A DNA stretch of 26,163 nucleotides, taken from the NCBI GenBank assembly GCA_900548765.1, contig URLU01000007.1, positions 1-26,163 of the forward strand, written 5' to 3'. How positions within the stretch are numbered: position 1 is the first letter of the stretch; each line of letters opens with the position of its first letter. A program made the position numbers and the translations under genes. Shown in pieces: positions 14,743 through 22,274 of this stretch. This stretch comes from an uncultured Lachnobacterium sp. Lineage in GTDB: Bacteria; Bacillota; Clostridia; Lachnospirales; Lachnospiraceae. The notes beneath the pieces were generated by a model. The model was not told the origin of the DNA. It was given only the letters and a program-made list of their open reading frames with translations, and did no database searches.

Positions 14743-16332
14743 ATGCAAGACAAAAAGCAAACATCAGCTAAAATTCATCTTATTTTCTCAACACTGTTAT
14801 TGGCGCTTGCCCTTGTTGCGGAGTTTTACACAATGGTCAATTACCCGGCACAGTATCTGCCAATAGCACTATTTGCTGTATTGATGCTTATCTTTTTAAA
14901 TATAGCGGTAAATAGTGCTTTCACAATCAAACTTGCCGGAGAAAAAAGAAGAGATGAGCAGTATGAGAGCATACTAAAATCAGAAAAGGCATCATATCTG
15001 CTGTTAAAGAAATATTTTGAAGAGATTGATGATAAAATAGATATTCTTCAGGCCAGCGCAAAGGTTCCGACAGAGGAAATAGTTACTGCGCAAAAGGGTG
15101 TTGCCAAGGCAGTCATAAGCAAGAATCGGGAGAATGCCGAGGCAATCATCGCATCAAATGATCAGGTGATGGACAAAATTACAGAGTTCGAGGACAGGCT
15201 GTCAAACAACAACGGAGAGCTTATCAGCGAGCAGAAGGATATCAGTTCAGATGCAGTGACCCAGCTTATCATGAAGCAGCAGGAGCTGGTTGAGGATATA
15301 AAGGATATGGAAATCAGACTGAATCAGGCAATCATGCAGACTCAGCAGATTATATCTTCACAGCCGGTACAGCTTACAGCAGATGTTAATGTACCTACAC
15401 AGCCAGTCACAGTCCAGATGACAGGTATGCCGGTTATGACAGCACCAGCACCAGCGCCAATGCAGGAGCCAGCTGTGCAGGCAGCAGTTCAGACACCAGT
15501 CCAGATGGAAAGTGCAGAGGTTAGTGATGATGACCTGATAATAGATTCCTTTGCAGAGGAGGAGCTTGTGGATCCGGTTGTCGAGGAAATTGAAGAGCCG
15601 GAGGTTATTGAGGAACCGGTTATAGACAGCGAACCAGTGATGGACAGCGAACAGGAGGTAGTAGCAGAGGAGCTGGTTATAGACAGTGAACCAGAGGTAG
15701 TAGTAGACGAACCAGTGGTGGACAGCGAGCCAGAGGTAGTAGTAGACGAACCGGTGATGGACAGTGAGCCAGAGGTAGTAGTAGACGAACCGGTGATGGA
15801 CAGTGAGCCAGAGGTAGTAGTAGACGAACCAGTGGTGGACAGTGAGCCAGAGGTAGTAGTAGACGAACCAGTGATGGACAGTGAGCCAGAGGTAGTAGTA
15901 GACGAACCAGTGATGGACAGTGAGCCAGAGGTAGTAGTAGACGAAACGGTGATGGACAGTGAACCAGAGATTGTTGCAGAGTCAGCAGCAGAAGAAGTGC
16001 CACCAATGCCAGACTTATCCGACCCAAACAAGAAGCTGAGCCCGGAAGAGATAGCCGCAATGTTTGCCAATGCAGACAGCGTGTCAGCCCCAGAGGCAGT
16101 AGAGGAGCCAGTAGTAGAGGAAGTGTCACCAATGCCAGACCTGCCCGACCCAAACAAGAAGCTGAGCCAAGAGGAGATAGCTGCAATATTTGCCAATGCC
16201 GATAGTATGTCAGAACCAGCTGATGAGCCTGTGGCAGCCAGCGAGCCAGAAATACCACCAATGCCAGATTTATCAGATCCAAACAAAAAGTTAAGCGATG
16301 ATGAAATAGCGGCATTAATTGCAAATCTATAA
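14743..16332 (+). CDS. Two-helix membrane protein with coiled coil, acidic repeats and triple LSxEEIAA tail
   Basis: A 529-residue protein of unknown function. Two membrane helices (about 11-31 and 37-59) precede a long charged coiled coil (about 66-215, many Q, E, D and K), a Pro/Ala/Gln linker, an acidic region with seven perfect-length 13-residue repeats (SEPEVVVDEPVMD type, residues 314-404), and three C-terminal copies of MPDLSDPNKKLSPEEIAAMF-like sequence (about 420-529). The tail motif KLSxEEIAAhhA resembles the LSQDEIDALL segment at the N-terminus of FliM/FliN/FliY, which contacts CheY in FliM; that parallel is inference. The longer reading from 14704 lacks a ribosome binding site, while GGAGGG is well placed before the ATG at 14743. 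It is probably a scaffold with a long flexible cytosolic arm. Confidence 0.8.
   Translation: MQDKKQTSAKIHLIFSTLLLALALVAEFYTMVNYPAQYLPIALFAVLMLIFLNIAVNSAFTIKLAGEKRRDEQYESILKSEKASYLLLKKYFEEIDDKIDILQASAKVPTEEIVTAQKGVAKAVISKNRENAEAIIASNDQVMDKITEFEDRLSNNNGELISEQKDISSDAVTQLIMKQQELVEDIKDMEIRLNQAIMQTQQIISSQPVQLTADVNVPTQPVTVQMTGMPVMTAPAPAPMQEPAVQAAVQTPVQMESAEVSDDDLIIDSFAEEELVDPVVEEIEEPEVIEEPVIDSEPVMDSEQEVVAEELVIDSEPEVVVDEPVVDSEPEVVVDEPVMDSEPEVVVDEPVMDSEPEVVVDEPVVDSEPEVVVDEPVMDSEPEVVVDEPVMDSEPEVVVDETVMDSEPEIVAESAAEEVPPMPDLSDPNKKLSPEEIAAMFANADSVSAPEAVEEPVVEEVSPMPDLPDPNKKLSQEEIAAIFANADSMSEPADEPVAASEPEIPPMPDLSDPNKKLSDDEIAALIANL
15682..15954 (+). repeat. Seven tandem 39-bp repeats inside the membrane-protein gene
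   Basis: Seven units of exactly 39 bases (15682, 15721, 15760, 15799, 15838, 15877 and 15916), each encoding DSEPEVVVDEPVM with V/M and P/T changes, followed by a degenerate eighth unit. Near-identity at DNA level implies recent expansion, so copy number probably varies between strains. Confidence 0.9.
16000..16332 (+). repeat. Three diverged C-terminal repeats with DPNKKLSxEEIAA motif
   Basis: Copies begin at about 16000, 16125 and 16255. Each encodes PMPDL-S/P-DPNKKLS, two variable residues, EIAA, then a hydrophobic pair and AN. Unlike the 39-bp repeats, these are spaced by non-repetitive linkers of different length and have diverged at DNA level, so the protein motif rather than the DNA seems to be under selection. 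Confidence 0.8.
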
Positions 16333-16344
16333 ATGAAGTGAGAA

Positions 16345-16370
16345 AATCCCGGAGTAGTTGCTCCGGGATT
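16345..16370. terminator. Bidirectional intrinsic terminator
   Basis: AATCCCGGAG (16345-16354), loop TAGTTG, CTCCGGGATT (16361-16370). A 10-bp stem between two convergent genes; the tail is T-rich on the plus strand and TTTTCTC on the minus strand. Confidence 0.85.
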
Positions 16371-16380
16371 AATTTATCCT

Positions 16381-17601
16381 TTATTTCTCCACAGAATGAC
16401 TTGCAATATATTTAATAATCTTAACAGCAGTCTCCATGCCCTCCACACTTATGTGCTCAAATGGACCATGGAAGCCATATCCGCCAGTACCAAGGTTTGG
16501 ACATGGCAGTCCCATAAATGACAGTCTGGCGCCGTCGGTACCGCCTCGTACAGGGCGGGATAGTGGCTCAAGACTTACAGATGAGATAGCCTCGCGGGCA
16601 AGGTCTATGGTATACATATTTTTCTCAATTACAGAGAGCATATTTTCATATGAATGGGAGATATTCAGGGAAACAGTGCCTGCTCCATACTTCTGGTTCA
16701 TTTCAACCTCAATAGTCCTTAAGCGGTTGAGGCGGCTCTCAAATACGTTTTTGTCATGGTCTCTTACTATATAAGATAGGGTTGCGGATGCCACGTCTCC
16801 TGACATATCGCACAGATGATAAAAGCCCTCGCGTCCCTCTGTATGGGCAGGAGTCTCATTTTCAGGAAGCATGCTTGCGATTTCACAGCCCACAAGAGCT
16901 GCGTTTATCATGATGTCCTTTGCCTCGCCCGGATGTACATTTACGCCTGTTATATTAAATGTTGCGCTGGCTGCGTTAAAATTCTCATAAGCGACCTCGC
17001 CCTCGTAGTCTCCGTCCACAGTGTAGGCATATTCAGCCTTAAAATAGTTCAAATCGAATAAATCTGCACCGGCGCCCACTTCCTCGTCAGGAGTGAATCC
17101 AATCCAGATGTCGCCGTGAGGAAGCTTTTCGTTTATTATTTCCTCCACAGCAGTCATTATCTCTGCAACACCAGCCTTGTCGTCTGCGCCCAGCAGGGTG
17201 GTTCCGTCTGTTGTGATAAGTGTTCTGCCCTTCAAAGTGCTAAGCGATGGAAAATCGCTGACCTTGAGATAAGCACCGGACCCCTTTAACAGCACATCAT
17301 TTCCGTCGTAGTCAGGGATAATCTGAGGTTTGACGTTTTCGCCTGAATAATCAGGAGCTGTGTCCATGTGGGCTATAAATCCAACAGCCTTTTTGCTTTC
17401 CATGCCAGGTGTGGCAGGCAGGAGACCATAGACATAGCAGTGGTCAGTCAAAGTAACCTTTTCCAGACCTAAGTCCTTTAACTCTTTTTCAAGTACCCTT
17501 GCAAGTGTAAATTCGCGCTCACTGCTGGGAATGTTCTGGTTGGTTTCATCGGAGCTTGTCCAGTAAGAAACATAGTTTAATAATCTTTTTTCGACGTTCA
17601 T
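16381..17601 (-). CDS. pepT: Peptidase T (tripeptide aminopeptidase)
   Basis: A 406-residue cytosolic M20B dizinc peptidase that removes the N-terminal residue from tripeptides. Metal and catalytic residues, counted from the ATG at 17601, are H78 and D80 (IAHMDTAPD), D140 (GADDKAG), E173/E174 (TPDEEVGAG) and D196 (YTVDGD), with a C-terminal GFHGPFEH histidine; these positions agree with classic PepT numbering. RPVRGGTDGARLSFMG is the family's dimerisation/substrate motif. A second ATG six bases upstream (17607) sits only one base from AAAGGA, so the ATG at 17601, seven bases away, is preferred. It ends against a bidirectional terminator and is divergent from tRNA-Lys. Confidence 0.95.
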   Translation of the reverse strand: MNVEKRLLNYVSYWTSSDETNQNIPSSEREFTLARVLEKELKDLGLEKVTLTDHCYVYGLLPATPGMESKKAVGFIAHMDTAPDYSGENVKPQIIPDYDGNDVLLKGSGAYLKVSDFPSLSTLKGRTLITTDGTTLLGADDKAGVAEIMTAVEEIINEKLPHGDIWIGFTPDEEVGAGADLFDLNYFKAEYAYTVDGDYEGEVAYENFNAASATFNITGVNVHPGEAKDIMINAALVGCEIASMLPENETPAHTEGREGFYHLCDMSGDVASATLSYIVRDHDKNVFESRLNRLRTIEVEMNQKYGAGTVSLNISHSYENMLSVIEKNMYTIDLAREAISSVSLEPLSRPVRGGTDGARLSFMGLPCPNLGTGGYGFHGPFEHISVEGMETAVKIIKYIASHSVEK

Positions 17602-17644
17602 AAACATTTCCTTTCAAATTCATTAAATTTTTTTTAAAAAAGTC

Positions 17645-17673
17645 TTGCATTTATATTACCTATACTATATAAT
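17645..17673 (+). promoter_or_regulatory. Promoter of tRNA-Lys
   Basis: TTGCAT (17645-17650), 17 bases, perfect TATAAT (17668-17673), 37 bases before the mature tRNA. Confidence 0.7.
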
Positions 17674-17710
17674 AAATTTTGCGTTTAGGAAAGACGTAAA
17701 TTTAATACAA

Positions 17711-17783
17711 GCGCCTCTAGCTCATTTGGTAGAGCACCTGACTCTTAATCAGGGTGTGCAGGGTTCGAGCCCCTGGAGGCGCA
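17711..17783 (+). tRNA. tRNA-Lys (anticodon CUU)
   Basis: A 73-base cloverleaf. Acceptor arms GCGCCTC (17711-17717) and GAGGCGC (17776-17782) with discriminator A, anticodon stem CCTGA/TCAGG around loop CTCTTAA (anticodon CTT), and T arm GGGTTCGAGCCCC. CCA is not encoded. It is a single-gene transcription unit with its own promoter and terminator. Confidence 0.97.
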
Positions 17784-17790
17784 CTAATAA

Positions 17791-17838
17791 AGTATCGGTT
17801 TTATGGACGAAGGAGCCATGGGGTCGGTGCTTTTTTTT
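17791..17838 (+). terminator. tRNA-Lys terminator with a G-U rich 16-bp stem
   Basis: AGTATCGGTTTTATGG (17791-17806) pairs throughout with CCATGGGGTCGGTGCT (17816-17831) if seven G-U wobbles are allowed, around a 9-base loop, and is followed by at least seven T. The T-run is also the left end of repeat copy A. Confidence 0.75.
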
Positions 17839-18006
17839 ATCGCATAAAAGAAGTACGATTCTGTGAGTCTGGATGCAAGCTCGCTTGCAAGACAGACTCG
17901 CAAAATCGGACATCATAACGAAAAGCGAGAATCGTAGTTGCGAAGCAACGGAAAAGCAGCGAAGCTGCGGATTCGAGCTGTTCGTTATGTTTATGCGATA
18001 AAAAAA
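17832..18006. repeat. Modular palindromic repeat, copy A (full length, two modules)
   Basis: Perfect 17-bp terminal inverted repeats (17832-17848 and 17990-18006; core TTTATCGCATAAA). Module 1 (17856-17908) is a long hairpin with CGATT/AATCG, TGTGAGTCT/AGACTCGCA and GCAAGC-TC-GCTTGC. Module 2 (17914-17989) has CATAACGAA/TTCGTTATG, then GAATC/GATTC across a possible tandem G-A pair, enclosing two hairpins with GAA loops, GTTGC/GCAAC (17937-17949) and GCAGC/GCTGC (17956-17968). Pairing this complete suggests selection for an RNA or cruciform fold. No protein is encoded. Partial relatives are copies B and C. Confidence 0.8.
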
Positions 18007-18145
18007 TGCGCAATCTCATTTATCCATCTTCCAATTTCCCATACATTCATGGAACACAAACTTTCCATAAGTCAAGACTATTAATATAAAAAATAACCTA
18101 TATACTAAAAATAGTAAAAAAGTAACAGATTGACTGGAGGAACCT

Positions 18146-18637
18146 ATGTCAAGCAAGTTAAACAAAAGAGAACTTGAAATCATGGCTGACAAAGAAATAA
18201 GAGCTGGTCAGGATGCCCTGGTGGAGCATAATATTGCAGATGCAATTGAACATATACAAAAATCATTAAAATTACTCAAGCAGGTAGGAGATTTGGAGAA
18301 ATACGTTGAAAATCTTAATATTTTGGGCATGGCTTATGCGATGGAAAGCGATGAGACCAATGCTTTCGACTGCTATCTGGAGAGCCTTGCAACTGCTTCC
18401 GTTATGAACTCAAAGAACCTCAAGGCACTATCCTACAGTAATATTGCGTCCTGCTATCAGAAGATGGGCAGAAATAAGGAGGCAATGCAGTATTTCAGGG
18501 ATGCCAGAAGAGAATACCGCAATCCGTCCCAGCGGAAAGAGGGTAATTATGAGATGTGGAATTCTATCAGCTATCTCAATAGGATAGGGATGGATAAAGA
18601 TTTGATTGATAATGACGATATGGTTGTGATTATGTAA
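18146..18637 (+). CDS. Small tetratricopeptide repeat (TPR) protein
   Basis: A 163-residue soluble protein made almost wholly of helix pairs. TPR-like units appear at about residues 18-50, 55-90 and 95-128 (LNILGMAYAMESDETNAFDC; SYSNIASCYQKMGRNKEAMQ). TPRs bind partner proteins or peptides. No enzymatic domain is visible. Similar TPR stretches in this family of bacteria are often N-terminal to GGDEF domains, so this could be a stand-alone or shortened relative; that is a guess. The ribosome binding site GGAGG is seven bases from ATG. A strong terminator follows, so it is monocistronic. Confidence 0.8.
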   Translation: MSSKLNKRELEIMADKEIRAGQDALVEHNIADAIEHIQKSLKLLKQVGDLEKYVENLNILGMAYAMESDETNAFDCYLESLATASVMNSKNLKALSYSNIASCYQKMGRNKEAMQYFRDARREYRNPSQRKEGNYEMWNSISYLNRIGMDKDLIDNDDMVVIM

Positions 18638-18712
18638 GATTTGCATTTAAGTGAAATCAACATAATGCAATTATGATATTTAGATAATATGAATAGAAAT
18701 TAAATTATGTAG

Positions 18713-18757
18713 AGCGTGAATTTTGATTGAGATATATCGAAGTTCATGCTTTTTTTG
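18713..18757 (+). terminator. Intrinsic terminator of the TPR gene
   Basis: AGCGTGAATTTTGAT (18713-18727) pairs over all 15 positions (three G-U) with ATCGAAGTTCATGCT (18736-18750), loop TGAGATAT, then seven T. Confidence 0.85.
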
Positions 18758-18772
18758 TTTCTATAAAAAAGA

Positions 18773-18965
18773 TATACACTATTCTGTTAAAACCAGTCAG
18801 AATTATACACTAGGCATATAAAACTGACAAAATGTGCAAAAAGTATAGAAAATTATTCATAATAAAGGCATGAATGTATATGAATTGTTAGAAAAATTCT
18901 ATACACTGAGCACTTTGACAATAAAAATAGGCAGTGGTAGATTTTCTATTGTATAAAGTGTATAG
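18773..18965 (+). promoter_or_regulatory. Four TATACACT boxes around the PTS operon promoter
   Basis: TATACACT occurs at 18773-18780, 18804-18811 and 18900-18907, and inverted as AGTGTATA at 18957-18964. The last two extend to CTATACACT/AGTGTATAG and bracket a candidate promoter, TTGACA (18915-18920), 17 bases, TAGATT (18938-18943). The arrangement suggests an operator set for a specific regulator, possibly the LevR-like protein encoded next. No sigma-54 TGGCAC-N5-TTGC element is present. The rest of 18638-19010 is AT-rich spacer plus the TPR terminator. Confidence 0.45.
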
Positions 18966-19010
18966 TTTTTCTTAGGTATACAGAAACAAGGCAAACATAG
19001 GAGAAGAGCT

Positions 19011-21584
19011 ATGAAATCAAACAAAGAAAAGATATATGACTTTATTCAAATGCATCAGACGACAGAAAATGGGGGAGGTGTTTCAACAGCTTATATAGCG
19101 CAGGCAATGTCGCTGCAACGAACAAATGTCAGCAGCTTGCTAAATGTGCTGGTGGAAGAAGGCAGGGTACAAAAATCAAATGGCAGACCAGTTTTATATT
19201 CAATAATATGTACAACTGCAAATGATGAGGAAGAATGCTTTTGTAAGATGACAGGATGGAATGGAAGCTTGCAGCATGCGATTCAATTGGCAAAGGCAGC
19301 GGTTTTATATCCGGGCAAAAGTCTTAACATTTTAATTGTAGGAGAAAAGGGAACAGGAAAGAAAGAGTTTGCACATATAATATATGAATATTGTCTGAGC
19401 AAACAGATATTTTCAGATAGGACTTCATTTTTGCAGATGAATTGCAGAGATTATCAGGGAAGTGCCAAAGAGGCTAGAGAAAAGCTGCTGGGAGAACGCC
19501 AAAGCGGCATGCTAAAGGATGCGGAGAGCGGAATTTTGTATATGGATAATGTGCAGTACTTGGATGGTGGTTTACTGAGAGAAATTGCGGAATGCAGCAC
19601 AAAGCCCGGCAGAAAGGGGCTTTTGATTGCCAGTTGTACACCGGATGCACAGCCTGCTCAGGAAGAATTTCAGAGTGAATTTCCAATAATTGTAACTATG
19701 CCACGCATCACTGAACGACCTATTGAGGAGCGTATGGAAATGATTCAGACACTCTTTTCAACAGAAGCCTCAAGGGTAGGCAGAGAACTGGTTGTCAAAG
19801 AAGAATTGATGAGATGTTTGCTCTTATATGAGTGCCCTGAGAATTTTCAGCAGCTAAAACGAGATATCAAGATTGGCTGCGCCAACGCCTATGTGAGGGA
19901 ATTGGCAAATGAAAATAAGATTACACTATATGTCAGCGATTTTGATTCGAAGATAAGACAAGGCATGTCCCGTTTCGGACAGGTGAGGGGTGAAATCGAA
20001 AGTCTTATACCGGAAAACAGTATTTTTACCTTTGATGGCAGCCAGATGCGTGTAAGTGAGACAGAAACAAAGAATATTTATAAGGAACTGCGCCAGAAAG
20101 CAAAACTGCTAGAAGCGGAAGGCATTGAAGATGATGATATCAAAATGCTGTTAAGTACAGAAGTAGAAAGAGCTTTTGGCAAATATCAGAAAAAACTGAT
20201 ACACGAAGTACGCAGTCGTAAAGAGCTGGAACTGATTGTGGATGAAAAGCTGATTGATATGGTGGAACGCTTCCTTGCAAAAATAGAGAGTGAAAGAAAC
20301 AGGAAAATAGAAGATTCTGTATTTTTTGGATTATGCCTTCATATGAAAAATGTAGTGAATGGAATAAAGACTACAGAAGTGATGGACCGTTTGGAAATAT
20401 CGGAAGTTGTAACCAAATACAAACAGGAATATATGCTGAGCCTTGCATTTGCAGAAGAAATACAAGAAGCTTATGGCAGGCAGCTTTCGGTGGACGAGGT
20501 AATCCTGATTACAATGTTTCTGTGTTATGAACCACCAAAGCAGATGGATAAGGGACAAATAGTTATCCTATATGCTTTTTATGGAAAGGACATAGCAACA
20601 TCTATTGTGAGGACAATCACAGAGATTACGGGAATGGATAATATCTTTTCTTTTGAGGTATCGCATCGCCAAAGCGAGGCACAGATTTATGATGAACTGA
20701 AAAAGTGTATTTTGGAAATTGAGCAGAAGCAGGGAGTCTTCATTGTATATGATAGTGATTTAATTTCAAAAATTGCAGGTGACATTTCAGATGAAACTGG
20801 TATTATGATTCGACTTTTTCCTGCTCCGGTTACGACGATGGGGGTTGAACTGGCAAGAAAGGCTATGATTTCACCGAATCTGGATGCTGTGTATAGGGAC
20901 ACAATGAAAAGTGTAGGAGATTTTGCTACCAGCCAGAAAAAGTATCTTATTACCTTATGTACTACAGGAAAAGGCGGAGCAGAAGAATTAAAGACATACA
21001 TAGAAAGATATGGTCATATGGAGGATGTACAGATTATACCATTATCTATGAGTGATTCAAGGGCTTTACAAGAGACCTTTCGGGATTTGATGCGTCAAGG
21101 AACCATACTTTGTGTTGTGGGCACCTTTGACCCGAAAATATACTCTATACCATTTTGTTCTATTACAGAAGTGTTTATGACGCCAAAGGAACGATTACCA
21201 GAACTGTTGCGCAGAACAGTGTCCAGAGACTATACGATTAATTATCAGGAAGTCTTTGCTTATCTGGCAGGGCAGTTTACTCATGTAGATGTAGAAAAGG
21301 TCCAATCCTATGTTGAAGAATTTTTGCAAGGGATAGATCAGAAGCTAAAACATATGACACAGGATGAACAGATGGGCTTGTTAATCCATACAGCCTGCTG
21401 TATTGAACGCCTGGCATCTGGAGAAAGCTCTCCGGAAAACCCAAAGAGAAAGGCAATCCTGCATCAATATAAGAAAGAATTTCAGGAACTACTCAGGATG
21501 TTAAGACCTATGGAAAAAGCTTTTCACATCATATTTAGTGATGATGAGGCTGCAAACATACTGATGATTATATATCAAATATAA
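19011..21584 (+). CDS. LevR-type PRD regulator with degenerate AAA+ domain
   Basis: An 857-residue PTS-controlled regulator. Order: N-terminal winged helix-turn-helix (about 1-65), AAA+ domain (about 85-310) with Walker A GEKGTGKK (111-118), PRD1 (about 395-510, H444), a mannose-type IIA-like domain (about 515-640), a IIB-like segment (LCTTGKGGAEE, C650) and PRD2 (about 745-857, H793). LevR proteins activate sigma-54 PTS operons. Here the AAA+ domain lacks the GAFTGA loop (sequence reads LLGERQSGMLKDAESG), Walker B is GILYMDN without the catalytic Glu, and the IIA-like His is replaced (YAFYGKD, F523). The PRD histidines remain, so phosphorylation by the PTS could still set its activity. Only 16 bases separate it from PTS IIA, so it is the first gene of the operon. 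Confidence 0.85.
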   Translation: MKSNKEKIYDFIQMHQTTENGGGVSTAYIAQAMSLQRTNVSSLLNVLVEEGRVQKSNGRPVLYSIICTTANDEEECFCKMTGWNGSLQHAIQLAKAAVLYPGKSLNILIVGEKGTGKKEFAHIIYEYCLSKQIFSDRTSFLQMNCRDYQGSAKEAREKLLGERQSGMLKDAESGILYMDNVQYLDGGLLREIAECSTKPGRKGLLIASCTPDAQPAQEEFQSEFPIIVTMPRITERPIEERMEMIQTLFSTEASRVGRELVVKEELMRCLLLYECPENFQQLKRDIKIGCANAYVRELANENKITLYVSDFDSKIRQGMSRFGQVRGEIESLIPENSIFTFDGSQMRVSETETKNIYKELRQKAKLLEAEGIEDDDIKMLLSTEVERAFGKYQKKLIHEVRSRKELELIVDEKLIDMVERFLAKIESERNRKIEDSVFFGLCLHMKNVVNGIKTTEVMDRLEISEVVTKYKQEYMLSLAFAEEIQEAYGRQLSVDEVILITMFLCYEPPKQMDKGQIVILYAFYGKDIATSIVRTITEITGMDNIFSFEVSHRQSEAQIYDELKKCILEIEQKQGVFIVYDSDLISKIAGDISDETGIMIRLFPAPVTTMGVELARKAMISPNLDAVYRDTMKSVGDFATSQKKYLITLCTTGKGGAEELKTYIERYGHMEDVQIIPLSMSDSRALQETFRDLMRQGTILCVVGTFDPKIYSIPFCSITEVFMTPKERLPELLRRTVSRDYTINYQEVFAYLAGQFTHVDVEKVQSYVEEFLQGIDQKLKHMTQDEQMGLLIHTACCIERLASGESSPENPKRKAILHQYKKEFQELLRMLRPMEKAFHIIFSDDEAANILMIIYQI

Positions 21585-21600
21585 AAAAAGGAGGGTTACT

Positions 21601-21921
21601 ATGAGCGAAGAATTACAGGAAGCATTGGAGGAAATTTCCATGTTGATTATTGCAAATTCCGGAGCTGCCAGATCCGCAGCATTTGAAGCCTTACAGGCTG
21701 CCAAAAAGAAGGATTTTGCTCAGGCTGATCAACTAATGGAAAGTGCAGAAAAGAGTCTGCAGACAGCCCATGAGGCACACAGAAAACTTTTACAGATGGA
21801 TGCAAAGGGCAAGGTGGAAAGTGTCAGTATTCTGCTTTGTCATGCACAGGATCATTTGATGGGAAGCGCGCTTGCGGGAGATCTTATCAAGGAAATGATT
21901 CTATTATATAAGGAAAAATAA
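21601..21921 (+). CDS. celC: PTS lactose/cellobiose-family IIA component
   Basis: A 106-residue all-helical IIA of the Lac family. It takes phosphate from HPr on H81 within LCHAQDHLMGS, where D84 would bind the structural metal in the trimer, and passes it to IIB. The length is typical. GGAGGG precedes the ATG. It follows the regulator by 16 bases and precedes IIB by 11. The specificity class (beta-glucoside such as cellobiose or chitobiose rather than lactose) is inferred from the IIC and GH1 partners; the exact sugar is open. Confidence 0.93.
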   Translation: MSEELQEALEEISMLIIANSGAARSAAFEALQAAKKKDFAQADQLMESAEKSLQTAHEAHRKLLQMDAKGKVESVSILLCHAQDHLMGSALAGDLIKEMILLYKEK

Positions 21922-21932
21922 GGAGGGGGCAT

Positions 21933-22235
21933 ATGGAAAGAAAAGTATTACTGATATGTGCTGGGGGCATGTCAACAGGAATTTTGATGAAGAAAATGGA
22001 AAAGTACGCACAGGAAAAGGGCATTGATTTGAAAATTGATGCAGTGGGAATGTCAGCATATGAGGATTCTTACAAAAATTATGACGTAATCCTGTTAGGA
22101 CCACAGGTATCCTACAAAAAGGCTGAAATCGCACAAGTGACACAGATGCCGATTGCAGTAATTGCGGCATATGATTATGCCATCGGTAACGTAGAAAACA
22201 TAATGAAGCAGGTGGATGAGATTTATCCACAGTAA
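21933..22235 (+). CDS. celA: PTS lactose/cellobiose-family IIB component
   Basis: A 100-residue IIB with the phospho-cysteine C9 in the loop LLICAGGMSTG, which takes phosphate from IIA and gives it to the sugar in IIC. VILLGPQVSY is the expected core strand and loop. The ribosome binding site is AGGAGGGGG. It is in the same operon, 39 bases before IIC. Length and fold are usual. Confidence 0.93.
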   Translation: MERKVLLICAGGMSTGILMKKMEKYAQEKGIDLKIDAVGMSAYEDSYKNYDVILLGPQVSYKKAEIAQVTQMPIAVIAAYDYAIGNVENIMKQVDEIYPQ

Positions 22236-22274
22236 TATTGGGCAAGGGTTTTATAAAATGAAAAGGAGAAGGAT

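Noticed and set aside
15682..15954. CRISPR-like regular repeats
   Set aside because: The 39-bp units are tandem without spacers, in frame and protein-coding.
15489..16324. Long antisense open frames of Ser/Thr/Gly-rich and Leu-rich repeats
   Set aside because: They are mirror translations of the acidic 39-bp repeats; they lack ribosome binding sites and the sense gene is clearly coding.
17645..17866. A 73-codon frame over the tRNA
   Set aside because: It reads through tRNA-Lys (the familiar false PLAHLVEHLTLNQGVQG peptide) and its terminator.
18761..19010. Sigma-54 promoter for the LevR-like regulator operon
   Set aside because: No TGGCAC-N5-TTGC-like element found; a TTGACA-N17-TAGATT promoter is a better fit.
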